Notes: generated by a model not told the origin, from the letters alone. Positions 36,951 to 48,789 are shown, numbered from the stretch's first letter. The stretch: 64,000 nucleotides of DNA from Ceratotherium simum simum (GCF_000283155.1 NW_004454216.1:1158859-1222858); one strand, 5' to 3'. Numbers and translations: made by a program.

Positions 36951-37900
36951 CATGCCAAATCATGAACATCGCCCAAGCTACAAATATATATTATAAATAC
37001 AATTTGGTATAATTATATATTTTATATAGTTATATGTTTATATATACATGTCAATTAAAAAATAGCTCTCTCACAATAGAATGTAAGTACCATAAAGGCA
37101 AAGAAGTAGGGTGACTTCTTCACTACATATCATCAGGACCTCAAACAGTATCTGAAGAAAATAGGTATCTGATAAATATCTGTTAAAATAATTATTTAAT
37201 ACCAAAGAATCAAAATCATAGACACTATGTTCTTTAACAGCTATGAAATGAAATTAGATATCATTGACAAAAATATTTTGGAAACTAAAAAATATTTTTT
37301 GTTGTTGGTGGTACCATCAAGTAGATTCTGACTCCTAGGGATCCTGTGTACAGCAGATTGGAACCATGTCCTGTCTTTTTTGCACCATCCTCTCACCTTC
37401 TGGTGCTATATCGGACAATGCTCTGCTGCTATTCATAGGGTTTTCGTGGCCAATTTTTCTGCAAGTGGGTAACTACGTCCTTCTTCCTAATCTGTCTCAG
37501 TCTGGAAGCTCCACTGAAACCTGTCCACCATGGGTGACCCTGCTGGTATTTGAAATCTCAGTGGCATAGCTTTCAGCATCACAGCAACACACAGTTGGCA
37601 CAGTATGACTACTGACAGACAGGTGAAGTGGTGTGGTTCCCTGACCCGGGAAATGAACCCAGGCCATGGTAGTGAGAGCACAAATCTTAAACCACTAGAC
37701 CACCAACTAAAAAATATATTTCCAAGTAATTATAGTCAAAGAAGAAATCATAATGAAAAGTATGAAATAGAACTGAACAAGTTTCAGACTGAAACTTGTG
37801 GGATACAGATGAATCTTCATCAAGCGGAAAATTTATAGTTTTAGAAATACATATGAAAAGAAGAAAAATTTTTTACCAATACAAGCATTTGATTTTAGAG
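36950..37900 (+). mobile_element. Old L1 ORF2 and L2 remnants, split by a SINE
   Basis: 37070-37190 reads as a forward L2 3' end (AGAATGTAAGTACCATAAAG ... TCTGATAAATATCTG). From about 37225 a forward L1 ORF2 fragment (CTATGAAATGAAATTAGATA) continues beyond the inserted SINE as AGAAGAAATCATAATGAAAA and ACTTGTGGGATACAGATGAA. Confidence 0.55.
37296..37704 (-). mobile_element. tRNA-Glu-headed SINE with an RTE-type tail
   Basis: A 409-bp element flanked by a perfect 13-bp TSD, AACTAAAAAATAT, at 37283-37295 and 37705-37717. On the minus strand it begins with a tRNA-Glu-like head (37634-37704): GGTGGTCTAGTGG A-box text, CTCTCAC, GGGTTCATTTCCCGG B-box text, ending CAGGGAACCA, which includes a CCA. 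The body continues with RTE-family text (AGCAGGGTCACCCATGGTGG, GGTTTCAGTGGAGCTTCCAG) and ends GTCAGAATCTACTTGATGGT then ACC and a GTTGTTG-type terminus (seen at 37307 on +). It is probably a non-autonomous RTE/BovB-like element mobilised by an RTE LINE. Confidence 0.8.
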
Positions 37901-37984
37901 AGTCAAGGAAAAAAAGAGTAAACTTCAAGAAACAGAAGAAAAAATAATGAGTCATTTTATCTAAGAGTAAAGGATACCTTTCAT

Positions 37985-39640
37985 TTACTCAAGCATACTT
38001 TTACATCTTTTAGGAAGTTTAAAGTTTTCTGTATAGAGATTTTCTTGTTAACTTTATAGCTAATTGTTTTGAATATTTGGTTGATATTTTATATGGAATC
38101 TTCTCTTCATTATCTTTTCTGAGTGCACGGTTTCTATAGTTGGATTTTAGTATGCTACCTTCTAAATTCTTTCATTGTTTGTATTCATTTTAATGTTGAT
38201 TTTCTTAGGCATTCCAGGTATATTATCATATAATCTAAAATAGAGACTATTTTACTCTTCCTTTCTAATTTTTATGCTTTTAATTGTTTGTACTTGTCTA
38301 ACTGCACTACTAAAACATCCTATAGTGTTAAAAATAGTGGAGAGGGTGAGCATCCTTACTTTCTTCTTGACTTTAGTGGCAATGCCTCTAGTGTCTCCCC
38401 ATTAAATAAATCCCAGATTATATATATATTTGACATATATATAGTTAAGAAGTATGAATTGATTCATTTTTTATAAATTTATTTTATTAGGAATAGGTGT
38501 TTAATTTCTTAATAAATATTTTTATTGAAGCATACATAGATAAAAGTATACAAATTATAAATGTGTCTTTATTGAATTATGATGAAGTGAACATATCCAT
38601 GAAACTACTACCTAGGTCAAGAAATACAATAGAAAAATAAGAAATAGAAGAAAAACAATACAAGCCACTCAGACGCCTATTTCATATCCTTACCCAGTCA
38701 ATATCCTCATCCTCTTCTCTAAAGGTAAGTACTATCCCGACTTCTAACACTATAGGTTACTGTTATCTGTTTTTGTATTTTAAGTAAGTGGAATTATACA
38801 TTACATATCCTTTTCTGTCCTGCTCCTATTTCTAAACATGATATTTATAGCAGTAATTCATTCACTTTCATTAATATAATAGTATTCCATTGTTTGGGTA
38901 TGACACTACTACAATTTATTTATTCATTTCATAGTTGATGAAATAATATTGCTAAGAACAAACTTGTATATGTCTTTTGGTGAACACATGTATGCATTTC
39001 TGTCAGGTATATACTGATCCATGGGATAAGAGTATGTTTAACTTTAATAGATACTGCCAAGCAGTTTTCCAAAGTGGTTGTACCAGTTTCCATTTCCATA
39101 AGCTGCATATGAGAGCTCCAATTCCTTCTCACCTTCTTTAAAAACTAATATTGTCAATAGCTGTACAATGTTAAACAGAAGAGGTGTATAGTCGGCATCT
39201 TTGTCTCATTTCTGATTGCAGGAGGAAAACTTTTATTAATTCACCATTAAGGAGAATATTTTCATAGTTTTAGGTAAATTAGCAAAGTTCAGGTTAATGA
39301 AGTTCCTTCCTTTTGCTACTGTAACAAGAGATTTTTATTTATCATGAAGAGAAGCTGAATTTTATCAAATGCTTCTTATGTAGCTTTTTATTGTCATGCA
39401 TTTATTTCTCCTTATTTCTGTTAATATGCAAATTACATTTATTTTGAAAAGTTAAAACAACTTTATATTCCTGGGATGAACGCAAATTGGTTGTGTTCCT
39501 TGGTGCCTTCTCTGTTTGATTCTTGATCAGACTTGCTAGAGATGCATCAGTTTTATTAGTGTTTTCACAGAATTAACTTTTGTTTTTGCTAATGTACTAC
39601 ATTCTTGTTTTCTATTTCTTTTAATTTTTGATCTCATATT
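37985..39640 (-). mobile_element. Old L1, antisense, with a nested L1 3' end
   Basis: Antisense ORF2 RT text (GGAGAGGGTGAGCATCCTTA; later AAGAGGTGTATAGTCGGCAT and TCCTGGGATGAACGCAAATT). In the middle (about 38455-39130) is an antisense L1 3' UTR carrying AATAGTATTCCATTGTTTGG and CCAAAGTGGTTGTACCAGTT. Confidence 0.75.
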
Positions 39641-39641
39641 T

Positions 39642-40187
39642 TGTATTAGTCAGAGATCTCCAGAAAAACAAAACCAATAGGATGTATATATATATAGAGA
39701 GAGATTTATTATAAGGAATTGGGTCACGTGATTATGGGGGCTATCAGGGCCCAAGATCTGCAGGGTGAGCTGGCAAGCTGGAAACCCAGAGACCCAATGG
39801 CACAGTTCCAGTCTGAGTCTGAAGGCCTGAGAATCAGGAGAACTGATGGTATAATTGCAATCTTAAGGCCCGCAGACTTGAGATTCAGGAAGAGCTGATG
39901 TTTCAGGTCAAGTCTAGAGGCAGCAAAAAGCTGATGTCTGAGTTCAAAGGTAGTCAGGAAGTTGGAATTTTCTCTCTCAGGGTACAATCAGCCCTTTTCT
40001 TCTATTCAGGCAACTGACTGGATGAGGTCCACTCACATTGGGAAGGGCAATCTGCTTTACTCAGTCTGCTGATTTAAAGTTAATTTCATCCAAAAACACC
40101 CTCACAGAAACACCCAGAAAAATATTTGACCAAATATCTGGGCACCCCATGGCTCATTCATGTTAAGACATAAAATTAAACATCACA
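39642..40187 (+). repeat. Ancient LTR-like interspersed repeat
   Basis: A 546-bp unit starting TGTATTAGTCAGAGATCTCC and ending TAAAATTAAACATCACA, so it has TG...CA ends. It includes GGAATTGGGTCACGTGATTA, AATCTGCTTTACTCAGTCTG and CTGGGCACCCCATGG. I recognise a widespread mammalian repeat but cannot name the family. It interrupts antisense L1. An 87-codon minus-strand frame inside it is not a gene. Confidence 0.6.
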
Positions 40188-40818
40188 TCTTTGTTATTAT
40201 CTTTATCCTACTTTCTTTTGAGTTTAATTCACTATCTTACTATCTTTACACTAAGATTATTGAATTTCAGTTTTTCTTCACTTTTTAATAAATGCAATAA
40301 AAGCTATAAATTTCCCTCTAAGCATAGCTTTAGTTACATTCTATAAGTTTTAACATATCATATTTCCAGTGTAATTTAATTTAAAATATATTCTAATTTC
40401 AATACTGATTTCTTCTTTGACATATGTTATTCAGAAGTGTGTGCTTAATTACTGAGCATTTGGGAGAGTTCCTATTTATCTTTCATTGACAATCTTGCTA
40501 AATTCTGTGGTTAGAGAATACATTATGTATTATTTTAATCCTCTGATATTTATTGAAACATGTTTTATGGTTCAACAAATGTAGAATTTTGGTAAATATT
40601 CCATGTGCACTTGAAAATAATGTGTAGTCTGCAGGTGTTGGATGTAAGGTACTGTATATGTCAATTAAGTTGTTTGTTAATCATGTTGTTCAAATTTTCT
40701 TTATCCTCACTAATCACTTCGTTTGTTTATTCTCTCAGTGATTCAGAGGTGTGTTAAAACCTCCAACACAACTGTGGATTTGAGTATTTTTCATTTTAGT
40801 TCTGTCAAATTTGCTTTA

Positions 40819-41470
40819 CAGTAGTCCCCTCTTATCTGAGAGGGATACGTTCCAAGACCCCCAGTAGATGCCTGAAACCACGGAGAGTATTGAACCCTAT
40901 ATATACTATGTCTTTTCCTATATGTACATACCTATGATCAAGTTTAATTTATAAATTAGACACAGTAAGAGATAAACAATAACTAATAAAAAGATAATAA
41001 CAATATACAGTAATAAAAGTTACCGTAGATCTTAGCAACCTCAGCGTATGATTTTTTTTTCTTATTAATTCAAGAACTTGCACCTTTTCACTTAAAGGAA
41101 GCATTTTATGGCTTCTTTTCAGCATATCTGAATTGCCAGCATCACTACCCTTGCACTTTTGGGCCATTACTAAGTAAAATAAGGGTTACTTGAACACAAG
41201 CACTGTGATATCGCAACAGTTAATCTGATAGCCAAGATGGTTACTAAGTGACTAACAGGCAGATAGCATATACAGTATGGGATAGGCTGGATAAAAGGAT
41301 ATCCTGGGCAGGATGGCAAAAGATTTCATCACGCTACTCAGAACAGCATGCAATTTAAAACTTAGAAATTATTTATTTCTAGAATTTTCCATTTAATATT
41401 TTCAGACTTTGGTTGACTGTGAGTAATTGAAACCATGAGAAGCGAGACTGTGGACAAGGGGCGACTACTG
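40819..41470 (-). mobile_element. Tigger-type DNA transposon, internally deleted
   Basis: Terminal inverted repeats CAGTAGTCCCCTCTTATCTG (left) and its counterpart ending GGGGCGACTACTG (right), flanked by TA dinucleotides at 40817-40818 and 41471-41472, as expected of pogo/Tigger insertion. On the minus strand 40949-41167 keeps the start of a transposase, with CKGSDAGNSDMLKRSHKMLP then LSEKVQVLELIRKK, a pogo-type N-terminal helix-turn-helix. The frame then breaks. At 652 bp it is a short deletion derivative and cannot move by itself. Confidence 0.92.
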
Positions 41471-41736
41471 TATAGTTCCACTATACAGTACTACTGTTTA
41501 GTTCTGTCAAATTATACATACACACACACCCACACACCAAGGAACCATGCAAAACAAAAACACAGTTCAGATGTGCACATGTTTCAGTTAACATGGTACC
41601 ATGCAAAGCAAGCACTGCCTATACACTATAAAGCTATGTTATTATACATATACAAATTTAGGATTATCACATCTCCTACTGAATTGACTCTATTTCTATT
41701 ACAAAATGTTCCTCTTAGAAAATGTTCTTGCCTTTA

Positions 41737-42095
41737 AGCCTACTTTTATAGACTCAATGTATGTGTCCTCTTAAAATTCATATGTTGAAAGCTTAACTCT
41801 CAATGTCATGGTATTAGAAAGCAGGGCCTTTGGGAAGTGCTTAGGTCATAGGAGTGGAACCCTCACGAATGGGATTAGTGCCCGTACAAAAGAGACTACA
41901 GAGAGCTCTCTTTCCCTTTCTACCACGTGAGGACACAGCAAGAAGTTGGCCTTCTAGAAACCAGGCCCTCACCAGACATCAAATCTGCTGGCACCTTGAT
42001 CTTGAACTTAGCAGTCTCCAGAACTATGAGAAATAAACATTTTTTGTTTAAGCCGTACAGTCTATGGTATTTTGTTACAGCAGCCTCAACTAAGA
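41737..42095 (+). mobile_element. Solo LTR, MaLR/ERVL-like
   Basis: Contains AAAATTCATATGTTGAAAGC, GGTATTAGAAAGCAGGGCCT, GGGATTAGTGCCCGTACAAA, CAGTCTCCAGAACTATGAGA followed by AATAAA, and TATGGTATTTTGTTACAGCA. This is the layout of MaLR-type solo LTRs, with a polyadenylation signal near 42032. Family subtype not assigned. Overlapping 60-72 codon frames here are chance. Confidence 0.65.
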
Positions 42096-44491
42096 CACCT
42101 ACTTTGTCTAATATTAGTATAGCTACATCAGTTTTCTTTGCTTAGGGTTTACATGCTATATTTTTTCCTATCCTTTTATAGTCAACTTTTTTATATCCTT
42201 AAATTTAAAGTGTGTTTCTTGAAAAAGCATATCATTGTTTTAACACAGTCTGAAAATTATTGCCATTTAGGTTGCTAGTTTGTCTATATTTAATGTAATT
42301 GTTGACATACTTTAGAACAAATCTACCTACTTGTTTTATATTTATCTCATCTGTTTAATGTTATCTTTTTTGTTTTCTTTTGGGTTGCTAATTTTTATTA
42401 TCCCAGTATCTTACTCTATTAACTTATCCATTATACATATATTTATTATTCTTTTAGTGGTACTCACAAGAATACAAAATGTTTCCACGACTTGTCAAAC
42501 TATAATGTAAATTAGTACTTGTGTTACTTTCTAGAAGTTATAAGGACCATGGAACTTTAGTTCAATGGACTTCCCCCCAACTTTTGACTTAAAAAATTTT
42601 TAACTTGTATACTAATTCTCAATATGTTATACTCCTAGAAGTCATTACTATAATTTTTATAAACTATTCCCTTAGATTTACTAATGTTTGTTGTTATTTA
42701 TTGCTCTCTGTTCTTTTATAATGGATCAACTTTATTTTATGAGAGAATTTATTTAGTTTTTATCATTAAAGCAGATTTTCTGTTAATGAAATATTGCAAA
42801 TTATATTAAGTTGCAATAATTTGATGACACGTTCTTAAGGATATTTTTGTAGAGTATAAAATTCTGTGTAGACAGTTGCCTTTTTCCCTAGCACCTTGAC
42901 ATTATCACTCAATTGTCCTCATTGCCCGTTTTTCACTTGAGATGTCTGCTGTTAGTCTTACAGGTTTTTTTTTTTTCTTTCTTTCTTTCTACACTCTGAC
43001 TGCTTTAAGATTTTTCTCTTTGTGTTTGATATGCCAAGGTGAACTGTACTTTTTGCTAAGCTTGCTCTGAGTTTGTAGTGCATCTTGGATTTCTGATTAT
43101 CTATCATCAGTTCTGGAAAATTATCATCTACTCATTCTACAAATATTGCTGCTATCACATTCTCTCTCTTTCTCTCTTCTTCTGGGACTCCAGTTACACA
43201 TATATTACACCTTTTCATTATGTTCCAAATACTCTTAACCTTTTGTCTCACCATGATTTCACCTGGATATTTTCTTCTGATCTATCTTCCAGGTCACTAA
43301 TTCTCTCTTTATCTGTTTATCATCAGTTATTTTATTCTCTGTTATATTTTTCACTTCTCTGCTGAAACCCCCATCATTTTTAGCTTACTAAACATTTCAA
43401 TCACATTTATTTTAAAGTCCATGTTTTATAACTGCTATTTGAATCTCCTGTTGATCTATCCCTAGTTTCTGTTTGTTCTAGTCAATTAGTTTCTGGTCAA
43501 TTCTGATCTTTCTGATTCTTGTATACACCATGTTATTTTTACTTTAAATATAGAGGCTAAGTATAGGAGAAATGTAGAGACAAATAAAGGCTCTAGGTAG
43601 TATTTTCTTCTTCCAGAAAGGATTAATCTTTGTTTTCGTCATGTAATTAGACTAAAGCAGATCAACTTAATCCCAAAAAGGATTCAGATAATGTTAACAA
43701 AGATTTCAGTCATTTAGAAGGCTGGTATATTTTCAGTTCAACCTTACCTGTAGGGCATGTTCCTTTGGGGCCACACTGAAAGCTTGGAGTGATTACTAGA
43801 GACTTTTATTTTTGGCTTGCCCTGACCTCCTTTTTTTCACCACCACCCTCCTGCCCCATGAAACTGCAGAAAACCTTGCTTAGCCTCTCAGCCAATAACT
43901 TTCTGTTTACTCAATATCTCAGCCATTCTTTTCAAATAGGAAAATGCCTAGAGGAGAGAGGTGGTGCCAGATGTTTGGTTTACCTCTCTGTGTTGCTTTC
44001 TCTGGGATCTAGGGCCTCCAAATCTTCACTACATTGGTCACTGTCTGGTACCTTCAGATTTTCAAAAATATTTTGTCCAGATTTTCAAGTTCTCCCAGTG
44101 GGAGGATTGATCTGAAATAAGGTAGTCTGTTATTATCAAAAATGGAAATACCATGGGTATTAAATATTATCCAAAGACATTTTCAGCATCAATGGAGATT
44201 ATCATAATTTTTTTCCCTTGATCTCTTAACAACATGAACTATACTGATGGATTTTTCTCATAGTATGCATCCTTGAATCCGTAGAATAAAACACCACTTG
44301 TCACAGTGTGTGGTTTTTGAACATGCTATTGGAGTCTGTCTACTGATATTTTATTTAAGACTTTTCCATTGATATTAATAAGTTCAATAAATCCATGTTT
44401 TTCTTTTTTGTGCAACCTTTATCAGGCTTAGTTGTCACTCACAAAATAAAAACAATTTGCATATTTTCCTTTTTTAAAAATATACTCAGAG

Positions 44492-44634
44492 CAGGGGTTA
44501 GTAAACTTTTTCTGTAAAGGGCCAGATAGTAAATATTTTAAGCTGTTTGGACCATACAGTCTCAAAAAAAACTTTATTTACAATAATAGGAGGCAGGCCA
44601 GATTGTGTCCCACTGGCCATAATGGCAACCCCTA
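44492..44634 (+). mobile_element. Non-autonomous hAT (MER-type) fragment
   Basis: Starts CAGGGGTTAGTAAACTTTTT and ends with the complementary AACCCCTA. Internal text CTGTAAAGGGCCAGATAGTA and AACTTTATTTACAATAATAG is a known hAT MITE. At 143 bp it lacks the middle of the consensus. No clean 8-bp TSD was seen. Confidence 0.75.
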
Positions 44635-45255
44635 CTTTAGAATAGTTTATGTAGCATTGGGATTATATAGTATATGAAAATTTAGTAAAATTTCCTTATA
44701 AATCCATCTGGGTCTGGAACTTATGTATGGGAATAATAATTTAATAAGGTTCTCATTTTCTTAAGCTGTCTCCATTGATGTCAATGTTGATAAATTTATT
44801 TGCCCTGGAAATTACCCATTTTACCTAGGCTTTTATATCTATCTGCTTAGAGTTGTATAAATAATTTAATTTGAATGTTTATTAAACATTTCCTTAGTTT
44901 TATGTGCTTCCCTTGTTTTGTGTATTATTTGTGTAACTTTGTTTTCTCCCTATTTTTCTTGATTAGGTCAGATAGTAGTTTGCATATTTTGTTTATGTTC
45001 TATTCAAAGAACCAGCATGTTTATGAATTTATAAGATACCTTAAAATCAGAACTAACTCAAGTTCTGCTTTTTATATATCTCTTCTGCTTCCTTGGCTTT
45101 ATTTTCTTGTTCTTTTTCTAGCTTTCTTATTTCATATTAAATTTACCTAAATTTCTGTTTTTATTCACATAAGTTTTAAAGGCTATGAATTATTTTATGA
45201 TAATTGTTTTAATTATATTTCATAGATTCTTATAAGTAGTATTGCATTATTGTTA

Positions 45256-45451
45256 TTTTTTTTCTTTTTGGTGAGGAAGATTGTCCCTGAGCTAATATCT
45301 GTGCCAATCTTCCTCTATTTTGTATGTGGGATGCCACCACAGCATGGCTTGATGAGTGGTGTGTAGGTCCATGCCCAGGATCTGAACCTGTGAACCCTGG
45401 GCTGCTGAGGCAGAGCACGCTAACTTAACCACTATGTCACTGGGCCAGCCC
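45256..45451 (-). mobile_element. ERE SINE with 11-bp TSD
   Basis: Reverse ERE in antisense L1. The tail side is GAGGAAGATTGTCCCTGAGC; the head side is CTAACTTAACCACTATGTCA then CTGGGCCAGCC. CATTATTGTTA flanks it at 45245-45255 and 45452-45462. Confidence 0.92.
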
Positions 45452-45599
45452 CATTATTGTTAATGTTTATTCTTCAATTTTGGTTTGTATTTTCTATTTG
45501 ACCTAATAGTTGTTTAATGAAGAGTCTTTAAATTTCCAAGTGGAAAGAAATTTTTTTATTTTGGATTTTTTTATTATTGTGTTTCACTCTCCATATAAA

Positions 45600-47100
45600 A
45601 TGCACAATCAAGTGTATTGCTTGGGGATCTATCCACCGTAAGGATTTTTCTTCATCAGGTCATTCAGAGTCATCCCTGAGTGGAGATGTAATTGAGCAGT
45701 AGTCTGTGTCCAGATAGTACCAACCAATCATCTGACCTGTGAACAAGGCCTGAATTCTATCCTCCCCCATCGTTGATTTCAGGTATTCCTTTCTTACCCC
45801 ATGAGTCGATATATGTGGCTTGAGAGAAAGCCAGGAGTTGCTTTGAAAATGGACAGTAGCTATTGTGACTCTCTTATTGGGCTTTCCAACAGAGCATTCT
45901 TATCTACCATTAAATTCTATCAGACCTACTAGATCATAGATACCAAGTGGTAGGGGAGCTTGCAAAGCAGCTTGGACTTAGTGAAGAGCCCTTTTTGTTT
46001 CTAGGACCCACTCAAAACTAGCAGACTGTTGGATAACTTAAAAAAATAATTTGTAACAGTAATTTCAAGGGCATTATATACTATTATCCAAATTCAAAAA
46101 GGCCCACAAAGTGATATGACGCTTTTTTAGGAAGGAGAAGTACAAAAGCTTATGCTTTACCTTAGAGGAGATGCCCTTGCATGCCCCAGACAATTAGATC
46201 CTCAAAATCATCACATATAAGGCAAGGTCCTAGATCTTGGTGGGATTTTCTTCTCACCCTCTGATACATGAGTCTTATGAGCTATATAGGTAGTTGCCAC
46301 TTCTCACCAAATCCACTTAGTATTATATAATAAAGAAAGTGAAGTAGTATCCTTTCTAAGGAATATCAAGACAATCAAGGATTCTGAGGACTATATTACG
46401 ACAGAGAGCAGGAAAAACAACATAGTCCTGAAAAAAGATTGTGACGTTATATTGCTTTCCCTTTCTATAAAAGCAAGCTGTTTTTGATCCTCTCTGCTGA
46501 TGGATATTGAGAAAAAAGAGTTCACTATATCAGTAATTGCTTATCAAGTGACATAGGTTGTATTGATCTGCACCTGTACAAGTATCAACAGCAAGGCAAC
46601 TGTGATTAGGGGTATCACTAGGTTAATTTTACAGTGGTCTACTAACACCAAGCTCCATCGATCTTGTTTTTTGCAGAACCCAGACAATGGAATTAAACAA
46701 GGATGTATCAGTGATTACTACCATTGCATCACTCAAGTCTAACTATGCTTTGCAACTCCTCCAGAGATATGGCCTGACTTTTGTTTGTACTTTTGGCAGG
46801 GAGAGACAGTCTCAGAAGTTTCCATTTGTCCCTTCCAACTGTAATGGCTCTAATTCCAATGTCAGGAAACCAATATGAGGATTATGGCAGCTTCTAAACA
46901 TACTTGTACAAATTATACAATTGGGCTGTGAAATAACTGGGTGCATCTGCATACTCATTGGACCTACTATAAGACACACTTGAGCCAAAACTCCATTTGT
47001 CACCTGGGTACCTAGGGGTCTTATCTAATATTGGTCAAGGTTTTTTCCATGGGAAGTTAACACCCTCTCACTTCAGAGTTGTCATTTGACTGCTTTGGCA
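45600..47100 (-). mobile_element. Possible endogenous retrovirus internal remnant
   Basis: Non-L1 sequence of higher GC. Minus-strand translation gives several interrupted stretches with a retroviral internal-region look, for example near 46680-47000. There is no continuous frame, and the family was not identified. It lies immediately left of an LTR of the opposite orientation, so the two may be separate insertions. Confidence 0.35.
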
Positions 47101-47102
47101 GC

Positions 47103-47718
47103 TGTTAGGGAAGCAAGATCTCATGCCTTATAGTATGGTACATTATAATTCTGTATGGCACATTATAATTCCATATAGTATGGCACATAATAATTCTAAA
47201 GAATTAAAGGGAGGAGCCAGAGACTCTGGGCATAGCTGATACCGGCTCAAGACAAGGTTGACATTAGGGAAGCCCTACTGTAGAAAAGAAAAACTCTATT
47301 GTAACTTTGAATGACCTCTGACAAACTAACCCAGCTGGATATGCACCCTCCAGGAGATCTAACTGCTCTGTAGATTTTATGATCCCTGCTTTTGCGTGTA
47401 CCTCCTAGCTGCATAAGATGATAACTGCTTTTTTGAGTTCCTTAGGAATGTGATGACCCTCCAACAGAGAATCTATGCTGATAGCCATCATCAGTGAAAA
47501 CTGAAAGATCTGGTGTAGCACTCCCAGTCTGTAACACCAGAAGGTTAACATTCCTAACCCCCTCCCCAATAACACAATGGCCTATATAATGACTGTAAGA
47601 TTTCATGCCTCCTTAAGATGGTTCTTTTGGACATGAGTCGGCCATCTTCCCTCTTGCTAGCAAGCTGTAATAAAACAGTCCTTTTTCTCCTACCACCTTG
47701 CCTCTTGACTATTGGCAC
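47103..47718 (+). mobile_element. Endogenous retrovirus LTR (first of two)
   Basis: Starts TGTTAGGGAAGC and ends near TTGGCACA. In order it has a tandem AT-rich block (47130-47195), a TATA-like CCTATATAATGAC (about 47581), a polyadenylation signal in TGTAATAAAACAG (about 47668) and a CT-rich U5. A few bases beyond the end is TGGCGAGCAGAAGGCCCC (47725-47742), which looks like a tRNA primer-binding site. That marks this as a 5'-type LTR boundary. The family was not named. Confidence 0.65.
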
Positions 47719-48193
47719 ATCTTGTGGCGAGCAGAAGGCCCCAAGTTGGGTGGTAATATAGCCAGTCAACTTCAGGAAGCAGTACTGCATGACACTGATC
47801 AACCCTGACAAACTGAGGTGAAGCAAGGAGCCAAGGGTTTGGGAGACAAGCAAGGCTGAGAGAATCCAAGGAGATTGACACAATACTATGCCCAATACAG
47901 GTATCTCTCAGTTCAAGAGCACCCTCTTCTATTTGATAGACTAATGTGCAGCTTCTTTAGTAAACAGTATCTTAGGGAGAGGGTGGTCTCCTTTCCAATT
48001 CTATGATACTATCTTATTTCAGTAGGAACCTTAACATCAGTAATTTGTTCCTTCTTTCACTTTACCAACAAGCCTCCATGGAAGCCTTCCCCTTCCAGAT
48101 TGAATTTATCCCAGAAATGCAAAAATGTGTAAAATTAGAAAATCTATTAATAATTCAACAAATGAACAAATTAAGGAAAAAATCATCTTATAG
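47719..48193 (+). mobile_element. Short ERV internal remnant between two LTRs
   Basis: About 475 bp beginning with the primer-binding-site-like motif and continuing with non-coding, leader-like sequence. No gag or other gene is recognisable and the reading frames are interrupted. Confidence 0.4.
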
Positions 48194-48720
48194 TGTAAGC
48201 ACCTGACAGTTAGCTTTTTGTAACGTAAGTGCCTGACATTCAGCTTTTGATTGCTGAGGCCTCCACTTCAAGAACTTCTATCTCAAATAAACGCATTGCC
48301 AGCTACATGACTAGAGAAAGAGCCAGGCTGCTCCACCCGTGAAATTCTGGGTATTTTTTTTAGAAAGCTCTGGTTGACCTAGATAAATTGACCATTTGAC
48401 CATTTGCTTTTCCCTTCCTGCGCTTTAATTCCGCTCTTCTCTTTTAAATTCACCAATAAAAAGTGAACCTGTGAAACCCTAGGCACTCCACCCTTGACTC
48501 AAGTAAAAGCAGAACCCCAACTCTGCACGTGCTCTCTCTCTCCACCCATGACCTCACTGTGTGGCCCTGCGCATACAATGAACCCTACAGGACCTGTGAG
48601 TAATAAATCTTGTTTTTCAAAGTTCTCTGATGGTTGTTGCTGAAGTGCATCTTGCAATCATAACAAGAACCACAAGGGCCAGTCCAGCCACAACACAAGT
48701 TCTGAAAGGGGAAATATCTG
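48194..48720 (+). mobile_element. Endogenous retrovirus LTR (second, unrelated)
   Basis: Starts TGTAAGCACCTGACAGTTAG. It carries a tandem copy of its own first 28 bp (TGTAACGTAAGTGCCTGACA from about 48220), a TCACCAATAAAAAGTGAACC segment, and AGTAATAAATCTTGTTTTTC as the likely polyadenylation signal and R/U5 region. The end is uncertain: either the TAACA near 48665 or just before TGGGAGCTCGCC at about 48720, which resembles a tRNA-Pro-type primer site. Its sequence is unlike the first LTR, so the two are not a pair. Confidence 0.6.
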
Positions 48721-48789
48721 TGGGAGCTCGCCTCAGGCCCAATTGAGTGGCCCCAGGCATTTCTAGATGACAGCATCACTATCAATAGG

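Larger units (their letters stand above)
40195..45570 (-). mobile_element. Old L1 (L1M/HAL1), antisense, repeatedly interrupted
   Basis: Antisense L1 continues in blocks 40195-40817 (EN region, AGGTGTGTTAAAACCTCCAA), 42100-43560 (EN start and ORF1 side; TGCAATAATTTGATGACAC region, with a TTTC microsatellite near 42968-42990) and 44110-45570 (RT region; AATCCATCTGGGTCTGGAAC). These are interrupted by a Tigger, a MaLR-like LTR, a hAT fragment and an ERE. At least two source elements are likely, because RT-region text appears on both sides of the EN region. 43560-44110 has nothing recognisable. Confidence 0.7.

Noticed and set aside
37634..37704. Functional tRNA-Glu gene
   Set aside because: The cloverleaf is mutated, it is fused without a terminator to an RTE-type body, and the whole unit has a TSD, so it is a SINE head.
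40949..41167. Host gene encoding a pogo-like DNA-binding protein
   Set aside because: The N-terminal transposase similarity is real, but the frame breaks after about 40 residues and the unit has terminal inverted repeats and TA flanks: an inactive Tigger.
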